Below the pieces are notes generated by a model. The model saw only the letters and a program-made list of their open reading frames with translations. It was not told the DNA's origin and searched no databases. From Dipteris shenzhenensis (Eukaryota > Polypodiophyta > Polypodiopsida > Gleicheniales), in assembly GCA_047967505.1 (NCBI GenBank), contig CM106541.1: a DNA stretch of 64,000 bases; one strand, written 5' to 3'. Position 1 is the stretch's first letter. Each line of letters begins with the position of its first letter. The position numbers and the translations under genes were made by a program. Positions 36,701 to 48,452 of the stretch are shown one piece after another.

Positions 36701-39700
36701 TCATAACCTCTGGGAGCTGCAACTCATGTAGCCTCCTGATCAAGAGGGAATGTCGCATAGTGTCAAAGGCCGTTTGAAAGTCTACAAAGCAAGTGTAGAC
36801 TTTTTGGCGTCTCGACTTTGCCTCCTTAAAGATAGCCTCAGTTTGAAGATGTGGTCCAAGGTGGAGTGTTGTTTCCGAAAACCTGCCTGCCCAAGACCCC
36901 GCTGCTCATGACCCTTTGGTGGCTGCTGATCTCCCTCTCTAGTACCGATCCATATATCTTAGCCAGAGTGTGGCCAATCAATAGAGTGCAGTGGCTCCCA
37001 GTGTCCATGGGGTCACCTGCCTTGTGTATTGGTACAATGGTGGTAGTGCCCCAGGTAGGTGGGAAGCTGTGGCATGCGGCATGGTTGAACAATTGCGCTA
37101 GGACCGGAGTCAACCTCCTGTTCATGTGCGAAGTGCTCAATGCGCAGTTCCTCATGATTTGGTGATCTCTGATTATGAAGCCGGAGAAGGGCAGCCCGTA
37201 CATTTTGTGCAGTGAACAAGTGACATGTAGTGGGCCTAGGCATAGAGGACATATCGGATGGCGTCTGACCTTGAACATCGTAGACAGAGCATGGATAGTT
37301 GTGCAACACATCTGGATCTGTGATGGGGATGGGTGGCTTCCCCTCTGGTAAGAACACCCAACCAGTAGTAGGATCCTTTTTACGAAAGGATCCGATCACC
37401 TCGTCCATCTTGTGTATGAGGAAAGCTCGCTTCTTGGACCGCGTCACTCGGCATGAGATCTGTTGTGCCTCAGATGAAGTCAAATGTCTCGAGGCTCGCT
37501 CATGTGTGAGGTGAGCTCTCATTTCTCTGCACTTGTCATCAAACCAAGGGTTTTGGGGCATCTTCCCATTGGGGACACGTGCAAATCTAGTCGTGGGAAA
37601 AGATCTGGTGGCAGCATCCTGTACCATTGAGACAAGGATATCTGAGGCATGAGCAAGGTCCATCTCATCTCCAAGTAGGGTTGGGAGCTCCGAGGCCGAG
37701 TGACTCACGTATACTAGGTCAAGAGCACGATCAAAGTTGATTTGAACATGGGTGGGTGTAGGAGGGGCCCTCCCTGCGAGTGGCATGGCGGCCGAGATAC
37801 AAAAGGCTAGATATGAGTGGTCGGCACCAAGTGGAGGGGGGGCACAGTAAAATCGTGTATCCATGAGGCAAAGCTAGTGGACCCAATAGGTAGTCCACTG
37901 TGCTTGTCCCCCCTCCCCCCCCCCCCCGGGCGCATGTGAATTGGTGAGCCCACCAGATGATGGCCATCATTGTATTTCTGGTGCCTCTGCTTTACCCACT
38001 CTCCAAGCTGCCTCACAAGTGAGGTTGACCTCCATCTTGGTGAAAAGGATTTTGGCGTCCGCCACCATGGGAGTGTTCCCTATTGGTTAGCCTCTAACAT
38101 GTACATTCAACGATTTGCTGTCCCTTGTCCTCTTCAAGGGTATCCGAATGATCTCTTTTTTAGGGGCTGATGTACGTTTATTAACAACATCCTTCCATTC
38201 CAACATTTTGGCTTCTCCTATGCTGATTTGCTGTTTAAGTTCAGTGTGCTTCTCTTGCATTGTGGCCTGCATAGCTGCAATATCTTCCTTGAGGTTGACA
38301 TTCCCTATTTTGAGCTATTCCATTGCCTTGTATGTCTCTTCTGGGGCCCCTTTCATTTCTTTGATTTTCTGTAACTCAATTTTCAATCCGTGCACTTTAT
38401 CCTGGAGGCTGGTTTTAGCATATACCCATTGCACTTTGTCTTTCTCCCATTCCTCTCTCTTGGCTTTCTCTTTCCTCCATTCTTCCTGCATCTTCCCACC
38501 CTGCTTCTTCATTTCAGCTAATACCTTATCCCCAAGTGCTTTCTCAGCTAGCAATGCCACATTAGTGGCTTCCAGATTATCTATCTTCTGAATGAGGGCC
38601 GTGCAAATCTTGTTGATGCTGGTAAGGGCATTTTCTGCAGCCTTATTGGGTGTCCCTGCTGAGTAAGTTGCCATGGCACTGTCCAGAGCCTGTTTTCCCC
38701 ATTTATCTTCAACACACCCATTTTGCAAAATCACCCATGCCTGTTTGTTTGCAGAAGTATAATAATGTAGAAATAATGATATTTCTCACATATTTATTGC
38801 CTCTGGGTGGACGTCAAGCATGCTGGTGTCTCTCTTCTGTCTTTCCTTGTCTTTTCAATGCTACATTGTGTTGGTGTGCTGTTGGAACCTCCTCTTCTGC
38901 GCTTTCTTGATTTGAATCTTGGTTTTCGTGATCTTCTTGATGTTTCTTGTAAATCTCGACCTGGCTGGACCAGAGGCAGGGGTGTAGGGTGTTACGCTCT
39001 AGCCGAGGTAGCATGACCTCGGAAGAATCAGTCGACATTTCCCTTATAGGATCTATCTTTGTAATATATGTGTTTGCGCTTTATGTAAATGATCGGGAGG
39101 GATCAATGTCAAGGTCCTAGGTGAGGGCTGATAGCACCAGACTAGATAGGTCTGAGACCAGGGGCCTAGTGCAAAGAATGTGCCTAGGGGCAAGGAATTA
39201 AATGCATCCCAAGAGAGGGGTGAAATGTTGCATTAGAAAGGCCCTATATGGATGACATGTGGCATCTAGATCTATCTAGGGAATTGGGGTCTGTCAAGGC
39301 TAGTGAGAGAAGTGAAGAATTGGATTTTTTTACGTGGTTTTTTTGATACAGCTCTCTCTCTCTCTCTCCCAAGCTGGGTAGCCTTGTCAGAATTGGCTGG
39401 GTGGATATACTTGGTGCTTCTCCCGTGATCTAGTAAGAGAGGAGTTAGAGAAATGGTGTAACATTTTGGTATCAGAGCGGAAGGTTGGAAGGAGTGAAAG
39501 AATCGACGAACGAGCTGTTGGAGCGATTCGACGAAATTAGTTCGTAGGTGGCGCAGAACAACGTAGCGTAAGAACGCGGGGACCTACGAATTAGCGGGGT
39601 ACTGGATTACTTCAAGGGAAGGGTTATAGGTGCCTTGACAGTGAGTACAGGGCGACTGCAGCGAAACCATAACGGACACCTGGGGGTCTAACGAGGAAAT

Positions 39701-42700
39701 CAGTTGACAGTGGGTAGCCCGTCGCGTGAGCAGGGATCCGTTTGAGGATCGCGTGAGCTGGTGAAAGATTTGCTATGCACGTCGTTCGGGGGACTTGACG
39801 AGAACGGCCGATGCACAAGTTGGTGGCGTGGAGGTGTGTTTCGTCGCTGACGTGCTGGCGATGAGGTGAACAGCGTTCGAACGGTGGTCGCTGGTAGATG
39901 TCAGAGTACGGATGAGAGCAGGCCGTACATGCAGACTGCAAGCTGTGGGATCCGAAGTCCAGGGAGCACTCTATCTATTTTCCTTTTGATTTTCGTTATT
40001 CCTGTTTTGTCGGGAGCAGTTAGATTTTCTTGGTCTCAGAGGTCGCAGTTGATGATGCTACAGCAAGAATAAATTATGCTTGAACAGGTTATGCTTTAGT
40101 CGGAGTAGTTTGCAGGGATTTCCCTAGTATAGGGAAAAGCGCTATTTAGTTAGTGCGAATTTGGGATTGCAGGAATTCCCTAGTATAGGGAATTGTGTTC
40201 AGAGCGTCAGTTTGTGATTATTGTGTTCTAAGGGTGTTAAAAAAAAAAAACCCCCTAAACAAAACACCTACTGAACAAATGGAAGCAGAAGAAGGAGCTT
40301 CCAGGAGGGACCCTGGTGAATCAGGAGTCCGGCCGACCCAGCAGGGATCGCGCCCAGTAGCTCACACTTTATCTGGCAGAATTGCATTGCTGGAAGATGC
40401 CTTGCAACAGTTGTTAGCGCAGCAATTACAAGCCAATGCAGGGCAGTCCGAGCTTAGGAGAGCGATACATAGTATGTCTGCCAGACCTTCTCGAGAGGAG
40501 AAGGGAAAGGCTCCAATGGAACCGGAGTCTAGTGTCCATACGGTCGAGCCTAGGAAGGCTAAAGTGCCAATTATTGCCAATTACAGACCGGAAAAGTATT
40601 CTGGTCGGATGAACGACCGTAGCTCCGATGTCATTGAGACCTGGTTACACAAATGGGACGAGGCGTTCGCCATTTGTGAGATCAGAAATGACATCAAAAA
40701 GATCCGCGAGGCCACCCATATGTTTAATGAGGCAGCGGATAGGTGGTGGATTAAACAACAAAAGGATGGCATAGCATCCACTACCTGGGAGGGGTTTAAA
40801 AGAGAGTTCAGGAAACACTTCTTACCTCCTGACGAGGCATCCCGAGCTTGGGATCAATATAGGAACCTGCGTCAGAGAAATTTATCAGTGGCAGAATACA
40901 CTGATAAGTTTCGAGAGAGTGTAATGAAGGTTGACGAACCCCTGCCTCAATCAATCCAAGTGAAAGATTTCATATTTGGATTGAATGACCGAATAAAAAT
41001 GGAAGTTCGGGCTAAGTACGCGAACACGCTTGATGATGCAATAGCTATAGCCCTGAACTACGAGGATGCCAAGGGCAGCAAGCCAAGTGGGTTTGCACAG
41101 GTCGGAACCCAGTATGGGTATCCGAAGAAATCTGGGTTTAAGAAGAAGTGGACTAGTAAAGGGAGTGGTTCGCAGCCGAGTGGTCAAGCCAAGCAGGCGA
41201 GGCCGGCTGAAACTCCCAAACCAAGTACCACCATTGGAGTGAAGAGAAAAGTAACTCCAATGGCAGCCCGGGCTTGGTCTAAGTCTCCCTTGAACCCAGA
41301 ACAAAGGGAAAAAGCGAGGAGGGAAGGCTTATGCTTTGGTTGCCTTCAACCTCATCAGTGGAAGGATTGTCCACGTAACAAAGATCGTCGGATGGCTGAG
41401 ATGGTGATCTCAGAGTGCGACGTGGAGATGCAGGGAAGTCCCAGAGCGGAAGAGATGCAGATTCAGCTAGCGGGATCTTCTCAGAGGTTAGTACCTTATT
41501 TGTTATGTGTGTCTGTTGCTAAGTTAGTGACGAGTGCACCTGATAACATCCTATCTAAGCCCGCAGCAACGGGGTATACAGCCTTCAATGATACGGAGTT
41601 AATTAAAATGAAAGGGCAAGTGGCCAGTCATGATGTCATTGTGTTGTTTGACTCCGCGTCAACTCACAATGTGATTAACTCCAAGCTCGTGAAGAGGCTG
41701 AAATTAAAGACAAGTCCATCTGACTATGCGTATACAGTCAGGATGGCAGATGGAAGTTCAACTGAAGTATGGGACCAAAGGGTTACCCAGTTGGAGCTTC
41801 GGATTCAGGACTATGCTGAGAAGCTTGATTTTGAAATGACCAAGCTTGCTCATGCAGATATAGCCCTGGGAATGGCGTGGCATTCTAGTAAGAATCCAGC
41901 CATTGATTGGAAAAAGCACATATATCAATTCAAGATGAATGATGTGCTTTATGTCTTGCGAGGTGAAAAAGATATACCTCAGGGACCGTTGGTTTCCGTG
42001 ATGGAAATCAGAAAGGCTCAAGTGGAATCTTTGTACCTTTGCACCGCATCGGTAGAGTCGGTGGATGAGTCGTCGGCTAGCACTGATGTTACGCAAAGTG
42101 GTGAGATGGCCAAGCTGGCTAATCTTATAACAGAGGAGTTCTCTGAATGTTTTAGGGATGAACTACCTTATGGGTTACCTCCAGAGCGGAAAGTTCAGCA
42201 TAAGATTGAACTAATCCCGGGGGCAGAACCTGTAAATAGACCTCCCTATAGAATGAGTTTTACTGAAGAAGCGGAGGTGCGTAGGCAATTGGAAGAATAC
42301 CTCAAGTTGGGGCAGATTCAACCAAGTTTCTCACCTTTTGCTTCACCAGTGATATTAAAGAGGAAAAAGGATGATACGTTTCGCCTCTGTATAGATTACA
42401 GAGCATTGAATAATATCACTGTTAAGCACAGGTATCCGATGGCTCGGATTGATGATTTGCTAGATGCATTACATGGAGCCGTGATTTTCAGCAAGATAGA
42501 TCTTAAGTGCGGCTATCATCAGATCCGGATTAGAGCCGAGGATGTGCATAAAACCGCTTTTAGAAGCAGGTTTGGTCATTATGAGTTTTTGGTAATGCCC
42601 TTCGGACTTACCAATGCTCCAGCGACCTTCGTCATGCTTATGAACGATTTACTACGTCCGTATATCGGAAAGTTCGTAGTACATTTTATTGACGATATCC

Positions 42701-45700
42701 TGATATTCAGTAAAAGTGTTACTGAGCATCGTGAACACTTAAGAGTAGTGTTCAGTACTTTGAGGAAAGCCAGTCTTTACGTGAATAAAAAGAAAACTAT
42801 ACTGTGTATGGTTAGGCTTGAGTATTTAGGATTCATAATTACTCCACAGGGGGTAGAGATGGATCCGAAGAAAGTGGCTGCGATACTGACTTGGCCAATC
42901 CCTCAGAGTCTGACCGCGTTGCGATCATTCTTGGGATTTGTCCAGTTTTATAGAAGGCATATCAAAGGATATTCCGGAATAGTATCGCCATTGACTGATC
43001 TGACCTCAGATAAAGTACCTTTTGTTTGGGGACAGAATCAACAGGAAAGTTTTAACACCATAAAACAAGCTGTGGTCACTGGACCGGTGTTAAAAATAGT
43101 TGATCCCCAGAAACCATTGTTCCTAGAAACCGATGCAAGTGGCATTGCGGTAGGAGCAGTTCTCCTTCAAGAGGGAAGGCCAGTAGCCTTTGAAAGCAAG
43201 AAGCTTTCTCCCTCTCAAAGGAATTGGCCAACTCATGAATTGGAGTTGTATGCAGTTATCCATGCTTTGAAAACATGGAGGCATTATCTGTATGGTTCAG
43301 AGTTTTATGTGGATGTGGATCATGATACTCTGAAACATTTCTGTAAACAGCCTGACTTGAGGGGCCGCCAAGCTAGGTGGGCAGAGCTCATGCAGGAGTT
43401 TAATCTAACGATTCGGTACCGAAGAGGAAAAGACAATAAGGTAGCTGATGCGTTGTCTCGCATTATGCACAACCTGAGTTTCACGGTATTAGAGAGTGCT
43501 CTAATGACCGAGATTAGAGAAACTCAGAAGGTGGACGAGTTTGTCCAGAGCTTGTGGCCTAAAGCTCATATGTTAAAACCCGGGGAAAGTGAAAAGGATG
43601 ACCTGGCATCCAGAAAAGGCCAAACTTATGCAAGATATACCATAAGGGATGGTATGCTAGTTAGAAATGGCAAGGTTGTAGTACCTGGTCAGAATGATCT
43701 CAGGCAGAGAGTCATTCGACAATGCCATGATAGCCCGTGTGCGGGACATCCAGGGGTCGAGAAGACATATGATCTCGTGAAGCGAGATTTCTTTTGGCCA
43801 AAGATGAAAAAGCATATTCATGAATATGTGACACGGTGTTTCTCGTGTCAAGTAAGTAAGGCCGAGCGGGTGAAGCCACCCGGACTTTTACAGCCCTTGG
43901 AAATACCACTAAGTAAGTGGGAGAGCATTTCCATGGATTTTATTGTAGGGCTACCTGCAACACAAGGAGGGTATAATTCTATCCTTGTGGTGGTTGATCG
44001 TCTAACCAAGATGGCTCACTTCATTCCGACTAGAGAGTCTATTAGTGCCCCGCAAGTAGCGGATTTGTTTATTAAACATATATTTCGTCTGCATGGATTG
44101 CCTAGATCCATAGTGTCAGACAGAGATGTCAGGTTTACCGGTCATTTTTGGACAGCGGTATTTGAGACACTAAGGACTGAGTTGGGAATGAGTAGTGGGG
44201 ATCATCCTGAGACGGATGGTCAGACGGAGAGAGTCAACCAGACTTTAGAGGATATGCTGAGAGCATATGTGTCATTGAGGCAACATACATGGGACAAGTG
44301 GTTGCCATTGTTGGAGTTTGCCTACAATGATAGGAAACATTCATCTACTGGGTTCAGTCCGTTTGAACTGAACTATGGTTATAGACCAGCCAATCCGACT
44401 ATAGTTGGAGTACCTCAGAAAGTGCCTAGTGCCGCGAACTTTGTAGTTCAGATGCGGGAGATGCTAGCACTTGCGAGAGCTAACATCCGCCAGGCTATGG
44501 ATAGAGCCAAGGTGTATGCGGATGAAAATCGGTCTATAAGAGTATTTGAAGAAGGAGAAAAAGTTTTTCTCAGAATTCCTTCGCACTCGAAGTCGTTGAC
44601 TTCAGGAGAGTGTGCTAAGTTATCACCTCGATACTGTGGGCCGTGGTTAATTCTAAAAAGAATAGGCAGTGTAGCCTATAAATTAGAATTGCCACAGGGG
44701 TGTAAGGTGCACCCGGTTTTTCATGTTTCACGTTTAAAGAAATTTTTACATACTGGTGACTCACTAATCGAAGGTGTGGTTTTGTTTCAGGAGATAGAGG
44801 ATATTGCAAGGCGCAAACCAACAGGAATCCTGGACCGAGGAACAATGCAAATACGAAATCGGAAGATACCCACGGTGTTGGTTGCATGGCATGGTCAACC
44901 TCTATCCGAAGCTACCTGGGAATCCGTATATCAGTTGCGGAGAGTGTTCCCAGACTTTATCATCGAGGACGCTGATGTCTGAAGAGGGAAGGAATGTTAC
45001 GCTCTAGCCGAGGTAGCATGACCTCGGAAGAATCAGTCGACATTTCCCTTATAGGATCTATCTTTGTAATATATGTGTTTGCGCTTTATGTAAATGATCG
45101 GGAGGGATCAATGTCAAGGTCCTAGGTGAGGGCTGATAGCACCAGACTAGATAGGTCTGAGACCAGGGGCCTAGTGCAAAGAATGTGCCTAGGGGCAAGG
45201 AATTAAATGCATCCCAAGAGAGGGGTGAAATGTTGCATTAGAAAGGCCCTATATGGATGACATGTGGCATCTAGATCTATCTAGGGAATTGGGGTCTGTC
45301 AAGGCTAGTGAGAGAAGTGAAGAATTGGATTTTTTTACGTGGTTTTTTTGATACAGCTCTCTCTCTCTCTCTCCCAAGCTGGGTAGCCTTGTCAGAATTG
45401 GCTGGGTGGATATACTTGGTGCTTCTCCCGTGATCTAGTAAGAGAGGAGTTAGAGAAATGGTGTAACATAGGGACTGTGAGCAGCCTGTGTTTTGCATGT
45501 AGGGGCTGTGAGCATCTTCCTTGTATGGGCTAGGCCCTAGGTGGGGGCAGAGAGGCCCAGCAGGGGCAAAGAAGCAGGTCAAAGCCAGCAGGGCAGCTGC
45601 GACCAGTGTAGGCCGGTGGCTGAGCAGAGATTTGGCACAGGGAGAGGGCAGGATAGAAGGCGGGGTGGATGAGTGACGGTCTAGGGGCTGAGAGATGGCG

Positions 45701-47302
45701 TGGGTGGCTGTGGGTGGGCTGAGGGGTGGCGTGGGTAGGCTGAGGGGTGGCGAAAGGGGAGAGAGAGAGAGAGAGATAGAGACACACACACACAGAGAAA
45801 GAAAGAAAGAAAGAAAGAAAGTTTATTAAAGTCTTCGGAAGACCGATGGGTCTATGAGATTGTGAAAAACCTGATACAGTGAGCTGTGGTAGTGGAGCTA
45901 CTAAACGAGCATCCACACCAATGTAGAATGCAAAAAAATGCAAAATGGCAGTACTAAGTCCTAAGTACAACACAGTCATATCCCGACTATATATATCAAT
46001 CTCAGCATCATCGTCGGCATCATCATAACCATCATCATCATCATCGTCAGCAACAGGACATCAGGATGGATGAGGCTATGGAAGTGGAGGCATGAGGTCA
46101 GCAATAGAACGCTGTCGCCCCCTCAAGGGTGCAGTCCTGGTACGTCTCCTGGTCGTAGCTCTTCGTCTAACCAAGGCCACTGTAACCCCCGTCAGTCATG
46201 CTCCGACCCTAAACAAGGAGGGGATGTCCCCAAGTATGATTTGTGAGTCAACCCTTTGTTTGAGTTGTCGGGTCACAGGCTCCGGGTCATGGTCATGTCG
46301 AGGTCTCGCCTCGTGGGGGTCTATGTGATATGGCTGAAAGAACTCCGTGATAGAGCTCTGAGAGGTATCAGTCGAGGGAGAAGCCTGCTCCTATCTCCGT
46401 GCTCGGAGTATCCTATCGCGATGTCTGAGCATCTCATGAATGAAACTGGCCAAACATCATTGGTCTGGGTAGGAGAGGACACGGGCCAACATCCCTTCAC
46501 TATCTCTGAAGAGGCAGTAGAAACGCCCTCGGATCTCATAGTAAACATGACACCTGAAGATGAAATGCTCCTCTGTCTCAACCTCCTGCATGTCACACAA
46601 ATGTGCATATGTGCCTCTCCTTGGGTAACCGTTGTGCGCGGCCGCTCTCAATACGAAGTCTATGTGAAGAGACCCGAAACTGCCCAAGGGAGATCCTCAG
46701 CGAGTGGGGTAGGTGAATTTGCGTGTATCTTGGTGGATCAATGAAACCCTCCGGTGTGATATGTAAGAAGTGATCTCTGTAGAAGCCCAGCTTCACTGGA
46801 AGATCACTCGGGCCCAACCAAGTACGCAATGTGTGTAGTTGTAGTAGATCCTCACGGATAACCTGGTTGACCTTGTGTGATAGGAGGGGAGAGAAAGGAG
46901 CATCCATGTTGTACTGGAAAGGAGGTAGTCTGTCCATATGGAGCCCTAGTCCTGCAAACCATCTCTCTGTGCGTGCATACCAACACCTCTGATCTCCCCT
47001 TGGTGCAAGTGCCATAGAAGAGGTCAGTGCTAGCCACGGTATCCTGCTACACCCGAATGTGTAATCCCCATACTCCCTGACTCGGAACATATATGTAATG
47101 ACCTGAAATGCAGCATCTAGCTGTAATGGGGGTGACCCAAACTGCGCCCGAATGATCTGGTGAAGGACGGATGGCTTACCACGGATCATCCGTGATAACA
47201 TGAGAACCTGTAGCCGCTCCACCCTGGCCCACTCTGTATCTGACAAATCTGGCCCACTCTGTATCCGACAAATCTGGCCCCCAGCATGGGCTGCCATACA
47301 AC

Positions 47303-47353
<51 letters not shown>

Positions 47354-47389
47354 GCCGACAAATCTGGCCCCCAGCATGGGCTGCCATAC

Positions 47390-47435
<46 letters not shown>

Positions 47436-48410
47436 ACGTCCACGGGAGACCTTGCGGGCCTATGGGACAAAGCGCACAGAAAAGCGAACTCATACAAGCC
47501 TCAGTGGGCTGAAGCAAAGGGTACGCTAGGACCCTTGGTGAGTACTTATCTATGCTAACAGAATCATAATCATAAACATTATCATAATCATATCATATCA
47601 TATCAATCAATCTATCCAGGCGCTGGGACGAAACCGAAGCTTGGTACAGTGATGGCTCTCTGGTGGGCTGTAAAAATATTTCATATCTGCGTCTGTCGAG
47701 CTTTCTCGAGCTATGGCGGGGGGCACGGTCTCCTCGCTCTCTGGTCTCTCTGGGCTATGTCTAGAGTGATCCCTCGTCTTTGTCGGTCTCCTCTGAGGAA
47801 AGCTGTGATAGGTCGGACCTCAATAGAGTGTACTCTGGGGGTTGTCTGTCTTACATGTGGCCTCTGCGTCCCTCTCTGAACGGTACTGTGCCGGCTGCTC
47901 ATCCAGACTGCTCTCTGTGCCCGGTCACCCTCTATGTCATGTAGTGGTGTGATTAACCCTTGCGGCTCTCTGATCTGTCATGGAAGCGCCTCCCTGTGTC
48001 GCCGCATCTCCATCAGATAGAGTCCAATATAGGCCTAGTCATGGAAATGGATCAGTCGTGACAAAGGACCGAAGCCATTCCCCTCTAGGTAGAGACAGTG
48101 GTAGCGTCCTCGAATCTCATAGTAGGCTGGGCAAATACAAAGAAAATGCTCCTCTGTCTCAACGTGCCCCCAGCGTACATAGCGTGCAGATCGGTTGCTC
48201 TCTAGGTATACCTGCTGCTCTCCCTACCTCAATCCTCAGTTGATGGGATGAAACCCGCCTCTAACCAATGGCAATCCTCAGTGCATGAGATACTCCTCTA
48301 TCCTCAAGATACTGGGGTCTGATAATGAATCCCTCCTCTGATACTCGTAGAAAGTGGTCGCGATAGAACTGGGTCTTGGTGGGGAGTTCTTGGTCCTCCC
48401 CCCAAGTCTC

Positions 48411-48452
<42 letters not shown>

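Larger units (their letters stand above)
38990..45468 (+). mobile_element. Apparently intact Ty3/gypsy chromovirus, 6479 bp
   Basis: The LTRs (38990-39463 and 44995-45468) are both 474 bp, begin TGTTA, end TAACA, and I saw no difference on reading them side by side. The target duplication TAGGG lies at 38985-38989 and 45469-45473. It has an initiator-Met primer site, one uninterrupted 1595-codon gag-pol frame and a polypurine tract overlapping the stop codon. All LTR retroelement parts are present, so this looks like a very recent insertion. It lies in sense orientation inside VPS13 intron 6. Confidence 0.97.

Noticed and set aside
38087-38734. Coiled-coil ORF as a host structural protein gene
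   Set aside because: It has a stop, no introns or start context, and sits directly upstream of LINE endonuclease/RT sequence on the same strand.
45277-45979. Minus-strand frames of 170 and 149 codons near the 3' LTR
   Set aside because: They read across the LTR, CT runs and LINE 3' tail, and are rich in Ser/Pro/Leu without domain pattern.
46593-47517. Open frames with long Ser-Leu or Glu-Arg runs on both strands
   Set aside because: They are translations of GA/CT dinucleotide arrays at 47306-47432 and carry no independent coding signal.
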